Assembly: GCA_037833965.1 (NCBI GenBank)
Contig: AP031355.1
Location: 9,883,501-9,947,500 of the forward strand
Length of the DNA: 64,000 bases
From: Marchantia polymorpha subsp. ruderalis
Taxonomy: Eukaryota > Streptophyta > Marchantiopsida > Marchantiales > Marchantiaceae
Direction of reading: 5' to 3'
Part shown: positions 11,253-21,686 of the stretch, in pieces
Numbering within the stretch: position 1 is the first letter of the stretch
Layout of the letters: each line of letters starts with the position of its first letter
Notes under the pieces: model-generated
What the model was told of the DNA's origin: nothing
The model's input: only the letters and a program-made list of their open reading frames with translations
Databases searched by the model: none
Translations under genes and position numbers: made by a program

Positions 11253-14200
11253 GCTGCACTGTGCGACCTCCGAGTGCGCTCCGAGTGGACTCTTGCAGTA
11301 TTTCTGGGAGTGACAGTTGCCTGAGAATTCAAACTCCTCAATAGTGTGTTAAACGTGACACTTTGTACCCTGTGTGTTCCTCTGTCCCTGTGGGTTCGAC
11401 CTTTCTACCACTATATTGCAGTTTTAGCCTTTAGTGGGTTATTACATTAGGACCTCTACTCAAGATTTCAGGGGGGAAAAATCTCTCGTGAATACACTCA
11501 GCGAAGCTGCGGGTAGTGACTCCCAACTCCGGCTTTTACAACACTTCCACTAGCTTGCTGCTAGCGTAGGAAACCCGGTTTGGACTACCTACTTCGGATC
11601 GAAGTCACTCATACAAACACTCGAAGGTGTAGGGGCGAAACTATTCAAGTATCTAACTAGTCACTGGCTCTGAGTATCGGCTGTCACCCGCAGGTGTAGA
11701 TCCGAACTACTCAAGTCTCTAACCAATGTACTAGCTCTGAACATTCAGCCGGAGACCTCTAGCTACAAAATGCGGAACGCCAAGTTGTAGCTCCCCTTGC
11801 GTGGTGACAGAACTAAGGACACAAACACGCAGAGAAAATGAGTTCCTGATCTGCACTTCTGAAATTGGGAAAGAACCCAAGGCAAAACGCCTTGAACAAC
11901 TTTATACCTTCTAAGTCCTAACTAGCACTACAGTGCACTACGCCATGGTGCGAGCCGCAACAGATCCTACACCTAAGGAGTCGGCGGCTGCCTTCCCCTC
12001 TAACTTACAACCTAAATCTAACCCTAACCCTAAATCTGAATCCTAAGCCTACTGTACAAAGCCGCCAGCGCCTTTCCATCCAAGATCTGAGGCTGAAAAT
12101 TTGCACGCGTGCGTGGCCGGCTAAGATCAACGGCCCCACAAAATTTCAGATCCATCGGATCGTCCATCGTAAAGATATGGGCCCCGCAAGATCTTTGAAC
12201 ATAAGCCAAAATTCCTTCTCCAAAATCCGAGGACTGTGGGTTCCACGCGTCCTACACGCAAGCCGCCTACTCGCAGGCCGCCTTGAGCCGAAGGCCCCTC
12301 TAACTGTTAACGCTGAAGGCCTCACACCTAACCATGACAGCCGCTTTCGACGCTCATAACTCATTGATGACTGATCCGTTTCAAGAGATTCTGGTCTCGT
12401 TGGAACCAGCTCGTCGAGTTCTTTCCAACGAGACCCGAATCAAGTCAAACCGCTAAGAATTGAAAAAGATATGCCGGTTTTACTGCTTCGCCGAAGGCCT
12501 GCAACCGCCGAAGGCGACCGTCCGCGCATAGGACAAAAGTTGATCTCCCTTCTGCGTATGCGGAATTCCCGCCGGAGTCGAACTCCTTCCGCCGAAGGTC
12601 TAAGTGGGTGGTTCTTATTAGTGGGTCTCGTTTATAAGAACCACCACGCAAACCGTTAAGAATTGAAAACGTTATCACGGTTTTTCCTTTCCGCCGAAGG
12701 CGTTTGCCTGTGCACAGGCCGCCGGCGCAGAGGCTGCCTACGCGCAAGCCGCCGAAGGACTTCCATATCAGAAACTTCCGCCGCTCCTAACTCGGTGCTG
12801 CCTTATCCGTTTCAAGAGTTCTTGGTCTTGTTGGAACGAGCGTCGCGAGTTCTTATCAACAAGACCCTAACTAAGTCAAACCGTTAAGAATTGAGAAAGT
12901 TATGACGGTTTTACTCTTCCGCCGAAGGCGTTTGCCTATGCACTCGCAGGCGTCCGCGTCCGCGTCGCAAGCCGCCTACTCGCAGGTGTCCGTACAAGTT
13001 CCAACCCCGAAGGCGCATTTCTAGGGCCGAAGTCCGCATTTCCCGCCGACGCCGAAGCGCCTGTGCACAGGCGAACGCCTGTGCGTAGGCGAACTTCGCG
13101 TCTACATCAAAACCCTATTTCGCCTGTGCGCAGGCGAACTTCCTTCGTCCGCGCATAGAACAAAACTTTCTTCGTCTGTGCGAAGGCGGAAAGCTGAGTA
13201 TCTTGCGACCTTCATAACTCCCGGAATTCTACTCCGTTCGTGGCGTTCTTGGGCTCGTTAGAATCAGCGCGTCAAGCTCTTTCCAACGAGACCCTAACCA
13301 AGTTGAGGCGTGGCGAATTGAGAAAGTTATGAGGGATTCACTCTTCCGCCGAATGCACTCTCCCGCATTGCCGAAGGTGTTGACCCGAAGCCGCATCTTC
13401 CGGCGGTTCTTCCGCCGAAGACGTACTGCCTAAGTCGCTCTACCGTAGAAGGCCCCCCATCAGTAACTTCCGACACTCATAACTCAGTGATTTCTCATCC
13501 GTTTTACAAGTTCTTAGGCTCGTTAGAACCAGCGCGTCAAGTTCTTTCCAACAAGATCCAAAGCAACTCAAAGCGTTACGAATTGAGAAAGTTATGAGTG
13601 ATCTACCGCCGAAGGTGCTCGAAGCGGATCCTGCAGCATGAACCGCCCGTTCCGTCCCAAGCGTCCCACTGTGGCCTAAGCCCAAAACCCCTTGACTGCC
13701 CTCGATCCTCTTTTTACTCTGGTTTCGCGTACCGATTACTATTTACAGCTGCTGCCGCGGTACTTACTATTCAAAAATGTTTTAGTTCCGACAAAAAACA
13801 AAAAGTGGGTTACCTAAGGTAGAAAGGTCGAACCCACAGAGACAAAGGAACACACAAAGTACAAAGTGTCACATTTAACAGACTATTGAGGAGTTTGAAT
13901 TCTCAGGCGACTGTCACTCCCAGAAATACTGCAAGTGTTCACTCGGAGCTCACTCGGAGGTCGCACAGGGCAGCGTACAACACACACACACCTGAAACTA
14001 CAGAAACACAACCCAGAGATCGGTTAGGACCTCTACTCAAGATTTCAAGGGGAAAGTCTCTCGCGAGCACTCAGCGAAGCTGCGGGTAGTGACTCCCAAC
14101 TCCAGCTTTTACAACCCTTCCACTAGCTTTCTGCTAGTGTGGGAAACCCGAATTGGACTTCCTACTTCGGATCGAAGTCACTCATACGCGGTGAACAACA

Positions 14201-14877
14201 CTCTCAACTCACAAAACGCGCATAGAACACAGGTCCGGTCGGAAAGACTCACTGAGAAACGTTCCAGTAACACACCATAACAGTCTATTGAAGAGTTTGA
14301 ATTCTTAGGCACTTGTCATTCCCAGAAATACTTCCGGGCTTACCCTGAAGGCACCTGCTGCAGCGTAACCTGAATTTACAACCAAGGCTTACACGAAGTA
14401 GCAAAACTTCACTTTGGCATTCAGGGGAAAAATCCCGAAGGAGTACAATCAGAAACAATCACTCAAAGGTGTAAGGGGGAAACTGTTCAAGTATCTAACT
14501 CGTCACTAGCTCTGAGCATCGGCAATCACCCACAGGTGTAGATCCGAACTACTCAAGTCTCTAGCCAATGTACTAGCTCTGAACATTCGGCCAAAGGCCT
14601 TCAGCCACAAAATGCGGAACGCCAAGTTGTAGCTCCTCTTGCGTGGTGACAAAACTAAGGACACAAACACGCAGAGAAAATGTGTTCCTGATCTGCACTT
14701 CCAAAATTGGGAAAGATCCCAAGGCAAGACGTCTTGAACTACTTTATACCTCCTCAGTCCTAACTAGCAGTACAGTGCACTATGCTATGCGCCTGCATGG
14801 AACCACGCTACACTACACTCCGCAGAACCTGTGCTTCGCCTCTTGCGCGACGGACTGCCGCGCACTAACTCCCTACC

Positions 14878-16199
14878 CTACCAGTCTTCAGCTCGACTGC
14901 GCAGTCCCAATCGCCGCAACACCGCGGAAACCTCCGTCTCAAGGGTGGCCATGGTGTCTCGCGCCTTTGATAGAAAAGAATCCAGCTTCTTCGCTACTCG
15001 CCGCCGACTCCGACTGTCACTTGTCAACAACCTAGCTGCACGAAGCTCTAACTCACTCAGTGTGAGTCTCTCCTGCGCTGCCACTTCCCAGTGGGCGTAG
15101 CCCTTGAGACAGTGGGTGGCTCGCCTCGCCATCTCTTCCTTCGTGCGATCTGCCTCTCGTCGGCGATCGTCTTCAATTACTACCAACTGCGATTCGGCCT
15201 CCGCACGCTGTGCTCTCAATTCTCCACACTCAGATTGCAGCCTGCGGATTAATTCCTCATCCGCCTGTCGTGCGAGCTGACACTGCTCTAACAACCGCGT
15301 CTGTCGCACGAGCTCCTATGACAAAATCCGATTCTGAGTCTGCTCAGAAATCAGTGCTTCCGTGACTTTCAGCTGCTCCTTGGTGAGCTCTTCCAGTCTC
15401 TCATCCCTCACCTTTTCGGAGTACTTGTAGAATTTCTGATTGAGGTTGTACTGACCCCACAAGCATTCATGCTTCTCTCGCAGATCCTTAAGTTCCCGGT
15501 CCATCCGAGCTAGCAACTTGCTTGTGTGGACTTTAGTGCGAGTTCGTCTGCGCACTAACTTGACGTAGGACCCAGGCTGGCGAAGATCCGCGTATTTCTC
15601 CATCTTGCGATCCAAGTACCTCAGCAGAGGTACTACCTGCTCACAGAGCGCCGCCGCCGGCGCACCAACTAATTCCTCCTTCTCCTCCTCGGTGGATCCC
15701 GATCCCGACACTGATTCCGTGGATCCTCCTTCTTCATCATCCTCTGAATTGAGGATTTCGGTCGCCATTGATTGCGTCGGCGACTGGCCTGAGTGGGGCT
15801 GCGAGATGGCTGCGTGTTCTGCCGCTGCAGGCGCTCCTGCAGCCTCGCTGCTCCCTGCTAAAATGTCCAAGGCGGTGGGTGAATGCGGCCGTACCACATC
15901 CCCATCGTCCGCCTGTCGTGCGTCGATTGTAACTTCTTCGCCGCCGGCGTCTACCGCCGAAGGCGATCGTGCGGAATGTGTCTGCGCGGGGTGTAATTGT
16001 GTATCGCGCGCACGAATCTCATCTTGCAGACAGACAATCCGCTCCTCCGTTAGGTCCTGCTCCCCCCTTAGGTTCTGCGCGAGGGATGCGTTCGGCCTAC
16101 GCGTAGGCGCAAATCCTGGCGCTTCATCCGCCGAAGGCGCAGTGCCGAAGGCGTCTACGGCCGAAGTCGATAGAGCCGAAGGCGGCCCGCCCGTTGTTC
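14878..16199 (-). pseudogene. C-terminal half of a broken U3 ORF (outermost LTR)
   Basis: Two minus frames (16199-15316 and 15309-14878) equal the acidic and coiled-coil C-terminal part of the U3 protein. They are in the same frame, separated by one TAG at 15313-15315 region, directly after the QNRILS residues. The upstream part of the gene was displaced by insertion of the complete element at 16200. Middle and N-terminal parts are at 32795-33286 and 43505-44545. Confidence 0.8.
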
Positions 16200-17445
16200 T
16201 GTGGTACCCCACTTTTGGCAATTTTGAGGAAATTAAAACATTTTTGAAAAAACTGTACCCTGGCAGCATGGTAAATAGCCTTCGGTACATCAAAACAGAG
16301 TGAATCCGGAAGATCGCGGGGATTCTCGAGGGATCTTGTAGAATCTGGGATTTGGGGTGCCGCAGCAAGGACAGGCACCACCCTCCCTGCGAGCTCCGCA
16401 GTTAGGATCTCTACGGCGCAAGGCGCAAAACCCGCCTTCGGAGGTTGCGTCCGCGGCTGTAGGGAAACCCCCGTAATTAGGTAAACCCTCGGGCGCCTTG
16501 ACCAAGTTAGGGTCCCGTTGGCAAGAGCTCGACGCGCTGATTCTAACGAGCCCAAGAACGCTTGGAACGGACGAGGACTTAGGGAGTTATCGCTACTGGA
16601 AGAAACGGAGGCGGTCGCCTACGGCGGAAGGAGTTCGCCACCGGCGCGAATTCCGCCTACGCGGAAGGGGGATTCAAGTTTGTCCTATGCACGGACGAAG
16701 GCGTTCGCCTGTGCACAGGCGAAGTAGGGTTAGGGAAGGCGCGAAGTCCGCCTACGCACAGGCGTTCGCCTGTGCACAGGCACTTCGGCGTCGGCGGAAA
16801 ATCCGCCTTGGGCCCTAGAAATGCGCCTTGTGAGGTAGAAAGTGTACGGCGCCTTCCGCGCCAGCGCAGCGCCGCGTACGTCGGAAGAGCCGCCAGAGTA
16901 ATCCAATAGGTACGGACCGTGCGGACGGCACGGGTGGATGCGCTCTTGGACGGACGGAGTTGCGGCGGCGGAAGCGCCGACGGAGAGACAAGGAACGGAC
17001 AGACTGGACGGAGACGGCTGACCACGGTCAACGCCTTCCGCGCCAGCGCAGCGCCGCGGACGGAATTCGCCTGCGCACAGGCGAACGCCTGTGCACAGGA
17101 GGATGTTCAAGTTCCACGCCGGCGGAGAATCCGCCGAGGCCCCTGCCTGCGCACAGGCACGAGTTGAATTTTTGTCCGACATGCGGACACACGCGTCAAG
17201 GCGGAAGGAGATTGGCCGAGGGACGGTACGAACAAGTGTACCGCGCAAGGCGGAAAACTCGCCTTCGGCGCTACGCTCCCATGTCCGCAGGGCGACACGC
17301 TCGCGGAGTTCAAATCCGCCAATTCGAGCGTGAGAGTTTAATCGACGACGGCGGAGCGTGAAGCCGCGCGTGAGAGCGATGACCGTTCCAGCGTACAGCC
17401 GGCGCGGCCATCAAGTGAGACGTTCTTCACGACCAAGAGCCGACC

Positions 17446-20049
17446 ATGACCTTCGACCGGGCGGCGGAGAACGTCCCATTCTTGAATTCGCGATTCCAAT
17501 CTCTTGTGCGCGCTGCGCGCATCCATCTGCTGGCTGCGGACCATTCTCGACGTCGTCACACAGGAGATTTCTTGTTGATTGAGGGAGAAGTGAGTGCGCG
17601 TGATTTGGAATTGAGGGCGATTAGAGTTTGCCGAGAGAGAAAGAAGCGCGGGCAGTGCGGAAGTAGAATGAGCGGGCGAGCGAACCCCAGGAACGCAATG
17701 ACGAGACCGAGCAGATTGCGGATGGTTCCACTTCGCCTGCCGCAGAACGGGCTGCGCGCTTTCGAAGAGCGCTTAATAGCAAGAAAGCTCGATTTCTTGC
17801 TATGGGGATGGAATTACATCTGTGCGAATATGGTGCGCGAATGGCTAGAGCCACGGGGACCACCCTCGCGCGGATTGCGTCCGCATGTTGATCGGTGGAC
17901 AGTCCAAGATTGGGCGCAGGCGTTGGGAAGATGTGCTGGCATGCCAGGGCATCTCCTTTTCGACAGTGAGAGCATCAAGGTGGCCAAACAAGAAGAGGCG
18001 CAATTTGTGGAGCTGTTCAAGACCGGGAGGTCTACCAAGAATGGGTACAGGACCCGTGATTACAAGGATCGATTTCGCCGGACTTTGTCCGCGGCGCTGA
18101 TGCAATTACTGCAGCCGCACCGCGCCTGCTACATCACATTGTGGCAGGTCTCTTTTGTGGAGTGCGTCATCGAGGGAACTCCAATTCACTGGGCGAGCAT
18201 CCTGCACAGGGTGATGCGACAGCACGCGTTTGAGGAGAAGGGGGGAACTCTAAACCATCTTTCTCCTTTCCTCATCAATTTTTATCGACAGCGGAATTGT
18301 CTGACAGCGGCGGAGCTTGAACATTTTCCGCCATTGTCCATCGACCATCCCGGGAAGTATGTGCGGGAGAACGAGGTCGACACTGATGCAGAGGAGTCAC
18401 CGACTTCGACCCCATCAAGACGGAGGGACGAAGGGAGACACACTCCTGCAGCGCGAGTGCCGCGGAAGCGGCGATGGAGGGAAGAGTCTGAAGAGGAGCA
18501 GCATCAAGAACCCTCTGCTCCCATTCGACCGCGGCCGCTGTGCGAGCCATACAGCCGGCCGAAGCAGAAGGCACGCAGACTGGTGTTACCAGCTGACAGT
18601 GCGGACACGGCGACGATTGCGACGGAGATAGGAAGTGCGTCGCCAGAGAGGCGAGAGGAAGCGCGGACGACCGCAGGAGCAACGGGCCACGCTACAACCT
18701 CGTCGGGAGAGAGGCCGCCTACGGGCCAAGGGCCTCCGGAGTTACCACGTGCGATGCGGACAGATGTTCCGTTTGCGCACAGGCGAACCTCCGCGGACGG
18801 ACGAGCCTCCGCGGACCGGCGAACACAAGTGGACGTGGATCTACGCTTACGCGTGGGAAGGAGCAGTCCGCCTGTGCACAGGCGCTCGCCTGTGCACAGG
18901 TCGCCTGTGCACAGGACACCTCCACACGTGCCGCCTGTGCACAGGCAAGAATCACCCCCGTTCCAACGTAGGAAGGGGAAGGAGCCGGCGGAAGAACCGC
19001 CTACGAGACACCGGCCCTCGGGGCCAGACCCTCCGGCGCACCACGCGCCGCAATTTGCGCCTTCGGCGCCGGGGCCTTCGAGCCGAGGACATACGAGCAG
19101 AGAGCGTGCGGAGGCCGCACCATCGGCGGGAAGTCCGCCGATAGATGCGCCTTCGGCGGTAGGGCCTATAGGCCAAGGAACATCGGGCGTGCGGCCCCCG
19201 GCCATGTCGCCTTCGGCGATAGATGTCCGCGGCGCTACGCCTGCGGCGGACAAGGCGCCGGCAAATGCGCCTGCGCACGGGCCGGGCACGGCCCCCACGG
19301 ACCGATCAAGGGAGCAGCAGACGATGGAGCGGAGCGACTGCCCGCGGGATGAAATCTCGATGCGCGATGCGCAATCCAACCCCGCGCAGCCACCCTCCGC
19401 TCGACCGCCTTCGGCGACGGACGACGGCGACAGAGAGAACGCGGTAGGCAATCAACAAGCGAGCGACGGGGATGCCGCTCGGGTACATTCGCCTTCCGCC
19501 TTAGACATTTTGGCGACGAGCAGCGAGGCTGCAGCCGTGCCTTCGCAGGCAGCACACGTCGAGGACGTGCAGCCCCACTCGGGGCAGTCGCCGACGCAAT
19601 CAATGGCGACTGAAATTCTCCACTCGGATGATGACGACGGAGGCTCCACGGAAGAAATGTCAGGAGCAGAAGACACCGAGGAGGAGGAGGAGGAAATTGT
19701 TGGAGCGCCGGCGGCGGCGCTCTCTGAGCAGGTGATTCCGTTGCTGCGGTACTGGGATCGCAAGGTCGATAAATACGCCGACCCACTCCAGCCGGGATCT
19801 TACATCGAGTTAGTGCGCAGGCGGACTCGCACTAAAGTCCACACCAGCAAGCTATTAGCTAGAGTGGACCAGGAGTTGAGGGACTTGAAGGAGAAGCATG
19901 AGTGCTTGTGGGGTCAGTACAAGCTTAATCAGAAATTCTACAAGCACTCCGAGAAGATGAAGGATGAGAAACTGGGCGAGCTCACCAAGGAGCAAGTGAA
20001 GGTCAAGGAAGCGCTCAACTCTGAGCAGGCCCAGAATCGGATTTTGTAA
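17446..20049 (+). CDS. U3-encoded protein, 867 aa, C-terminus cut by a TAA
   Basis: Starts at an ATG (ccATGa) and reads through most of U3. Residues about 90-310 look folded, with the conserved blocks LRLPQNGLRAFEERL, RKLDFLLWGWNYIC, NGYRTRDYKDRFRR and GGTLNHLSPFLINFYRQ. About 311-740 is Pro/Arg/Ser-rich, with PVHR repeats encoded by GCCTGTGCACAGGC palindromes. An acidic stretch follows, then a coiled coil. The solo-LTR homologue continues past this stop for about 130 residues; here a TAA at 20047-20049 follows QNRIL, and the rest of the frame (20050-20583) is open. In genomic RNA it would lie 3' of pol, copied from the 3' LTR. The pattern of hydrophobic helices weakly resembles plant transposon-associated proteins; function unknown. 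Confidence 0.75.
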   Translation: MTFDRAAENVPFLNSRFQSLVRAARIHLLAADHSRRRHTGDFLLIEGEVSARDLELRAIRVCRERKKRGQCGSRMSGRANPRNAMTRPSRLRMVPLRLPQNGLRAFEERLIARKLDFLLWGWNYICANMVREWLEPRGPPSRGLRPHVDRWTVQDWAQALGRCAGMPGHLLFDSESIKVAKQEEAQFVELFKTGRSTKNGYRTRDYKDRFRRTLSAALMQLLQPHRACYITLWQVSFVECVIEGTPIHWASILHRVMRQHAFEEKGGTLNHLSPFLINFYRQRNCLTAAELEHFPPLSIDHPGKYVRENEVDTDAEESPTSTPSRRRDEGRHTPAARVPRKRRWREESEEEQHQEPSAPIRPRPLCEPYSRPKQKARRLVLPADSADTATIATEIGSASPERREEARTTAGATGHATTSSGERPPTGQGPPELPRAMRTDVPFAHRRTSADGRASADRRTQVDVDLRLRVGRSSPPVHRRSPVHRSPVHRTPPHVPPVHRQESPPFQRRKGKEPAEEPPTRHRPSGPDPPAHHAPQFAPSAPGPSSRGHTSRERAEAAPSAGSPPIDAPSAVGPIGQGTSGVRPPAMSPSAIDVRGATPAADKAPANAPAHGPGTAPTDRSREQQTMERSDCPRDEISMRDAQSNPAQPPSARPPSATDDGDRENAVGNQQASDGDAARVHSPSALDILATSSEAAAVPSQAAHVEDVQPHSGQSPTQSMATEILHSDDDDGGSTEEMSGAEDTEEEEEEIVGAPAAALSEQVIPLLRYWDRKVDKYADPLQPGSYIELVRRRTRTKVHTSKLLARVDQELRDLKEKHECLWGQYKLNQKFYKHSEKMKDEKLGELTKEQVKVKEALNSEQAQNRIL

Positions 20050-20619
20050 GAGGAGCTCGTGCGACAGACGCGGTTGTTGGAACAATGTCAGCTCGCACGG
20101 CAGGCGGATGAAGAGTTAATCCGCAAGTTGCAGTCAGAGTGTGGCGAATTGAGAGCGCAACGTGCTGAAGCCGAATCGCAATTAGTGATGATTGAAGAGG
20201 ATCGCAGGAAGGAGGCGGATCGCACGAAGGTGGAGACGGCGAGGCGAGTCGCCCACTGTCTCAAGGGCTACGCCCACTGGGAAGTGAAGGCGCAGGAGAA
20301 ACTCACACTGCGTGAGTTTGAATTGCGCGCAGCCGGGTTGTTGTCAGGCGACAGTAGGAGTCGGCGGAAGGTAGCGAAGAAGCTTGAAGCCTTTCTGTCG
20401 AAGGCACAGGATACCATGTCCGCCCTCGAGGGGGAGGTGTCCGCGGCGTTGCAGCGGTTGGGACTGCGCAGTCGAGCGGAAGAGTGGCAGGGTAGGGAGT
20501 TAGTGCGCGGCAGTCGGCCGCGCAGGAGACGTAGTACAAGTTCCGCGGAGTGTAGTGTAGCGTGGTTCCGTGCAGGCGTGTAGCGTAGTACAGTGTAGTG
20601 CTAGGTAGGACTTAGAGGG

Positions 20620-20627
20620 TATAAAAT
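20620..20627 (+). promoter_or_regulatory. TATA box of the 5' LTR
   Basis: TATAAAAT, conserved in every LTR copy of the family in the window (29, 4400, 31817, 47819 on plus; 34839-34846 and 11899-11906 on minus). It places the transcript start near 20650, so the U3 ORF is upstream of the main promoter in the 5' LTR. Confidence 0.75.
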
Positions 20628-20631
20628 AGTT

Positions 20632-20648
20632 CCAGGCGTTTTGCCTGG
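20632..20648 (+). promoter_or_regulatory. Conserved small dyad between TATA box and R
   Basis: CCAGGC-GTTTT-GCCTGG, a perfect 6-bp stem. In diverged minus copies (11878-11894 and 39510-39526) both arms change together to CAAGGC and GCCTTG, keeping the pairing. Confidence 0.55.
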
Positions 20649-21622
20649 GGTTCTTTCCCATCAGAAGTATAGATCAGGAACCCATTTCCTTTGCGTGTTT
20701 GTGTCCTTGAGTTCTGTCACCACGCACGAGGAGTTACAACTTAGCGTTCCGCATTTTGTAGCTGAAGGCCTTCGGCCGAATGTTCAGAGCTAGTACATTG
20801 GTTAGAGACTTGAGTAGTTCGGATCTGCACCTGCGGGTGACTGCCGATGCTCAGAGCCAGTGACTAGTTAGATACTTGAACAGTTTCGCCCCTACACCTT
20901 CGAGTGTTTCTTTCTGATTGTACTCCTTGGGATTTTTCCCCTGAATGCCAAAGTGAAGTTTTGCTACTTCGTGTAAGCCTTGGTTGTAAATTCAGGTTAC
21001 GCTGCAGCAGGTGCCTTGAGGGTAACCCCTGTAGTATTTCTGGGAATGACAAGTGCCTGAGAATTAAAACTCTTCAATAGACTGATGTTGTGTTACTGGA
21101 ATGTTTCACAGTGAGTCCTTCAGTGCGGACCTGTGTTCTCTGCGCGTTTTGTGAGTTGAGAGTGTTGTTCACCGCGTAGGAGTGACTTCGATCCGAAGTA
21201 GGCAGTCCAAACCGGGTTTCCTACACTAGCAGCAAGCTAGTGGAAGTGTTGTAAAAGCCGGAGTTGGAAGTCACTGCCCGCAGCTTTGCCGAGTGTGCTC
21301 GCGAGAGACTTTCCCCCTGAAATCTTGAAGTAGAGGTCCTAACGGATCTCTGGGTTGTGTTTCTGTAGTTTCAGGTGTGTGTGTGTGTGTGTGTGTGTGT
21401 TACGCTGCACTGTGCGACCTCCGAGTGCGCTCCGAGTGGACACTTGCAGTATTTCTGGGAGTGACAGTTGCCTGAGAATTCAAACTCCTCAATAGTCTAT
21501 TAAAACGTGACACTTTGTACCCTGTGTGTTCCTCTGTCCCTGTGGGATCGACCTTTCTACCACTATATTGCAGTTTTAGCCTTTAGTGGGTTATTACATA
21601 AGAAGCCGACAACTTCTTTTTT

Positions 21623-21640
21623 TGGCGCCGCTGCCGGGGA
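21623..21640 (+). other. Primer binding site for tRNA-Asp
   Basis: TGGCGCCGCTGCCGGGGA matches the complement of the plant tRNA-Asp(GUC) 3' end at 17 of 18 positions. It lies 24 bases after the 5' LTR end. The same primer is used by Athila-type elements. Confidence 0.85.
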
Positions 21641-21686
21641 CAGTTGCGTCAACACCGGGGTTTTTACGAGCAGCCATGCTCGGTGA

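Larger units (their letters stand above)
2874..11446 (+). repeat. Plus-strand short-class solo LTR with a nested chromovirus
   Basis: Starts TGTGGTAACCCAC at 2874 and ends GTGGGTTATTACA at 11446. It is flanked by the 5-bp duplication TTAGG (2869-2873 and 11447-11451), which proves an integration event; no internal gag-pol of its own family is present, so it is a solo LTR. Removing the chromovirus (4915-10976 plus one CCTGT) leaves about 2.5 kb. It contains repeats of the GGTCTCGTTGGAA dyad module (3100-3950), CGCCTGTGCACAGGCG-type palindromes, telomere-like motifs (4273-4297), a TATA box at 4400-4407 and a GT microsatellite (11223-11249). It has no long ORF. Confidence 0.9.
2580..13815 (-). 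repeat. Minus-strand short-class LTR, interrupted by a nested solo LTR
   Basis: On the plus strand it begins TGTAATAACCCACTAAAGGC at 2580 (or 2622, see the duplication) and runs to 2873, then resumes at 11452 and stops at 13815 in GTGGGTTACC, lacking the last bases of the expected GTGGGTTACCACA terminus. The two pieces join across the TTAGG duplication that flanks the insert. Total length is about 2.6 kb. It has the TATA box (minus, 11899-11906), the AC microsatellite in U5 and telomere-like repeats near 12011-12036, but no large U3 ORF. The truncated end abuts another LTR that has also lost its terminus. Confidence 0.8.
16200..21598 (+). repeat. 5' LTR of the giant-LTR element
   Basis: 5399 bp, starts TGTGGTACCCCAC and ends GTGGGTTATTACA, imperfect inverted termini. 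U3 runs to about 20650 and includes the ORF 17446-20049; the TATA box is at 20620-20627; R plus U5 are about 0.95 kb with a (GT)13 tract at 21375-21400. The first kilobase holds dense short dyads (GCCTTCGGCGG, CGCCTGTGCACAGGCG) and one GGTCTCGTTGG-type module near 16500. Confidence 0.95.

Noticed and set aside
18504..19786. Long antisense and +1 ORFs (Pro/Arg or Gly-rich) in the LTRs
   Set aside because: They are shadows of the U3 ORF caused by high GC and palindromic repeats; they are not kept in the diverged copy.
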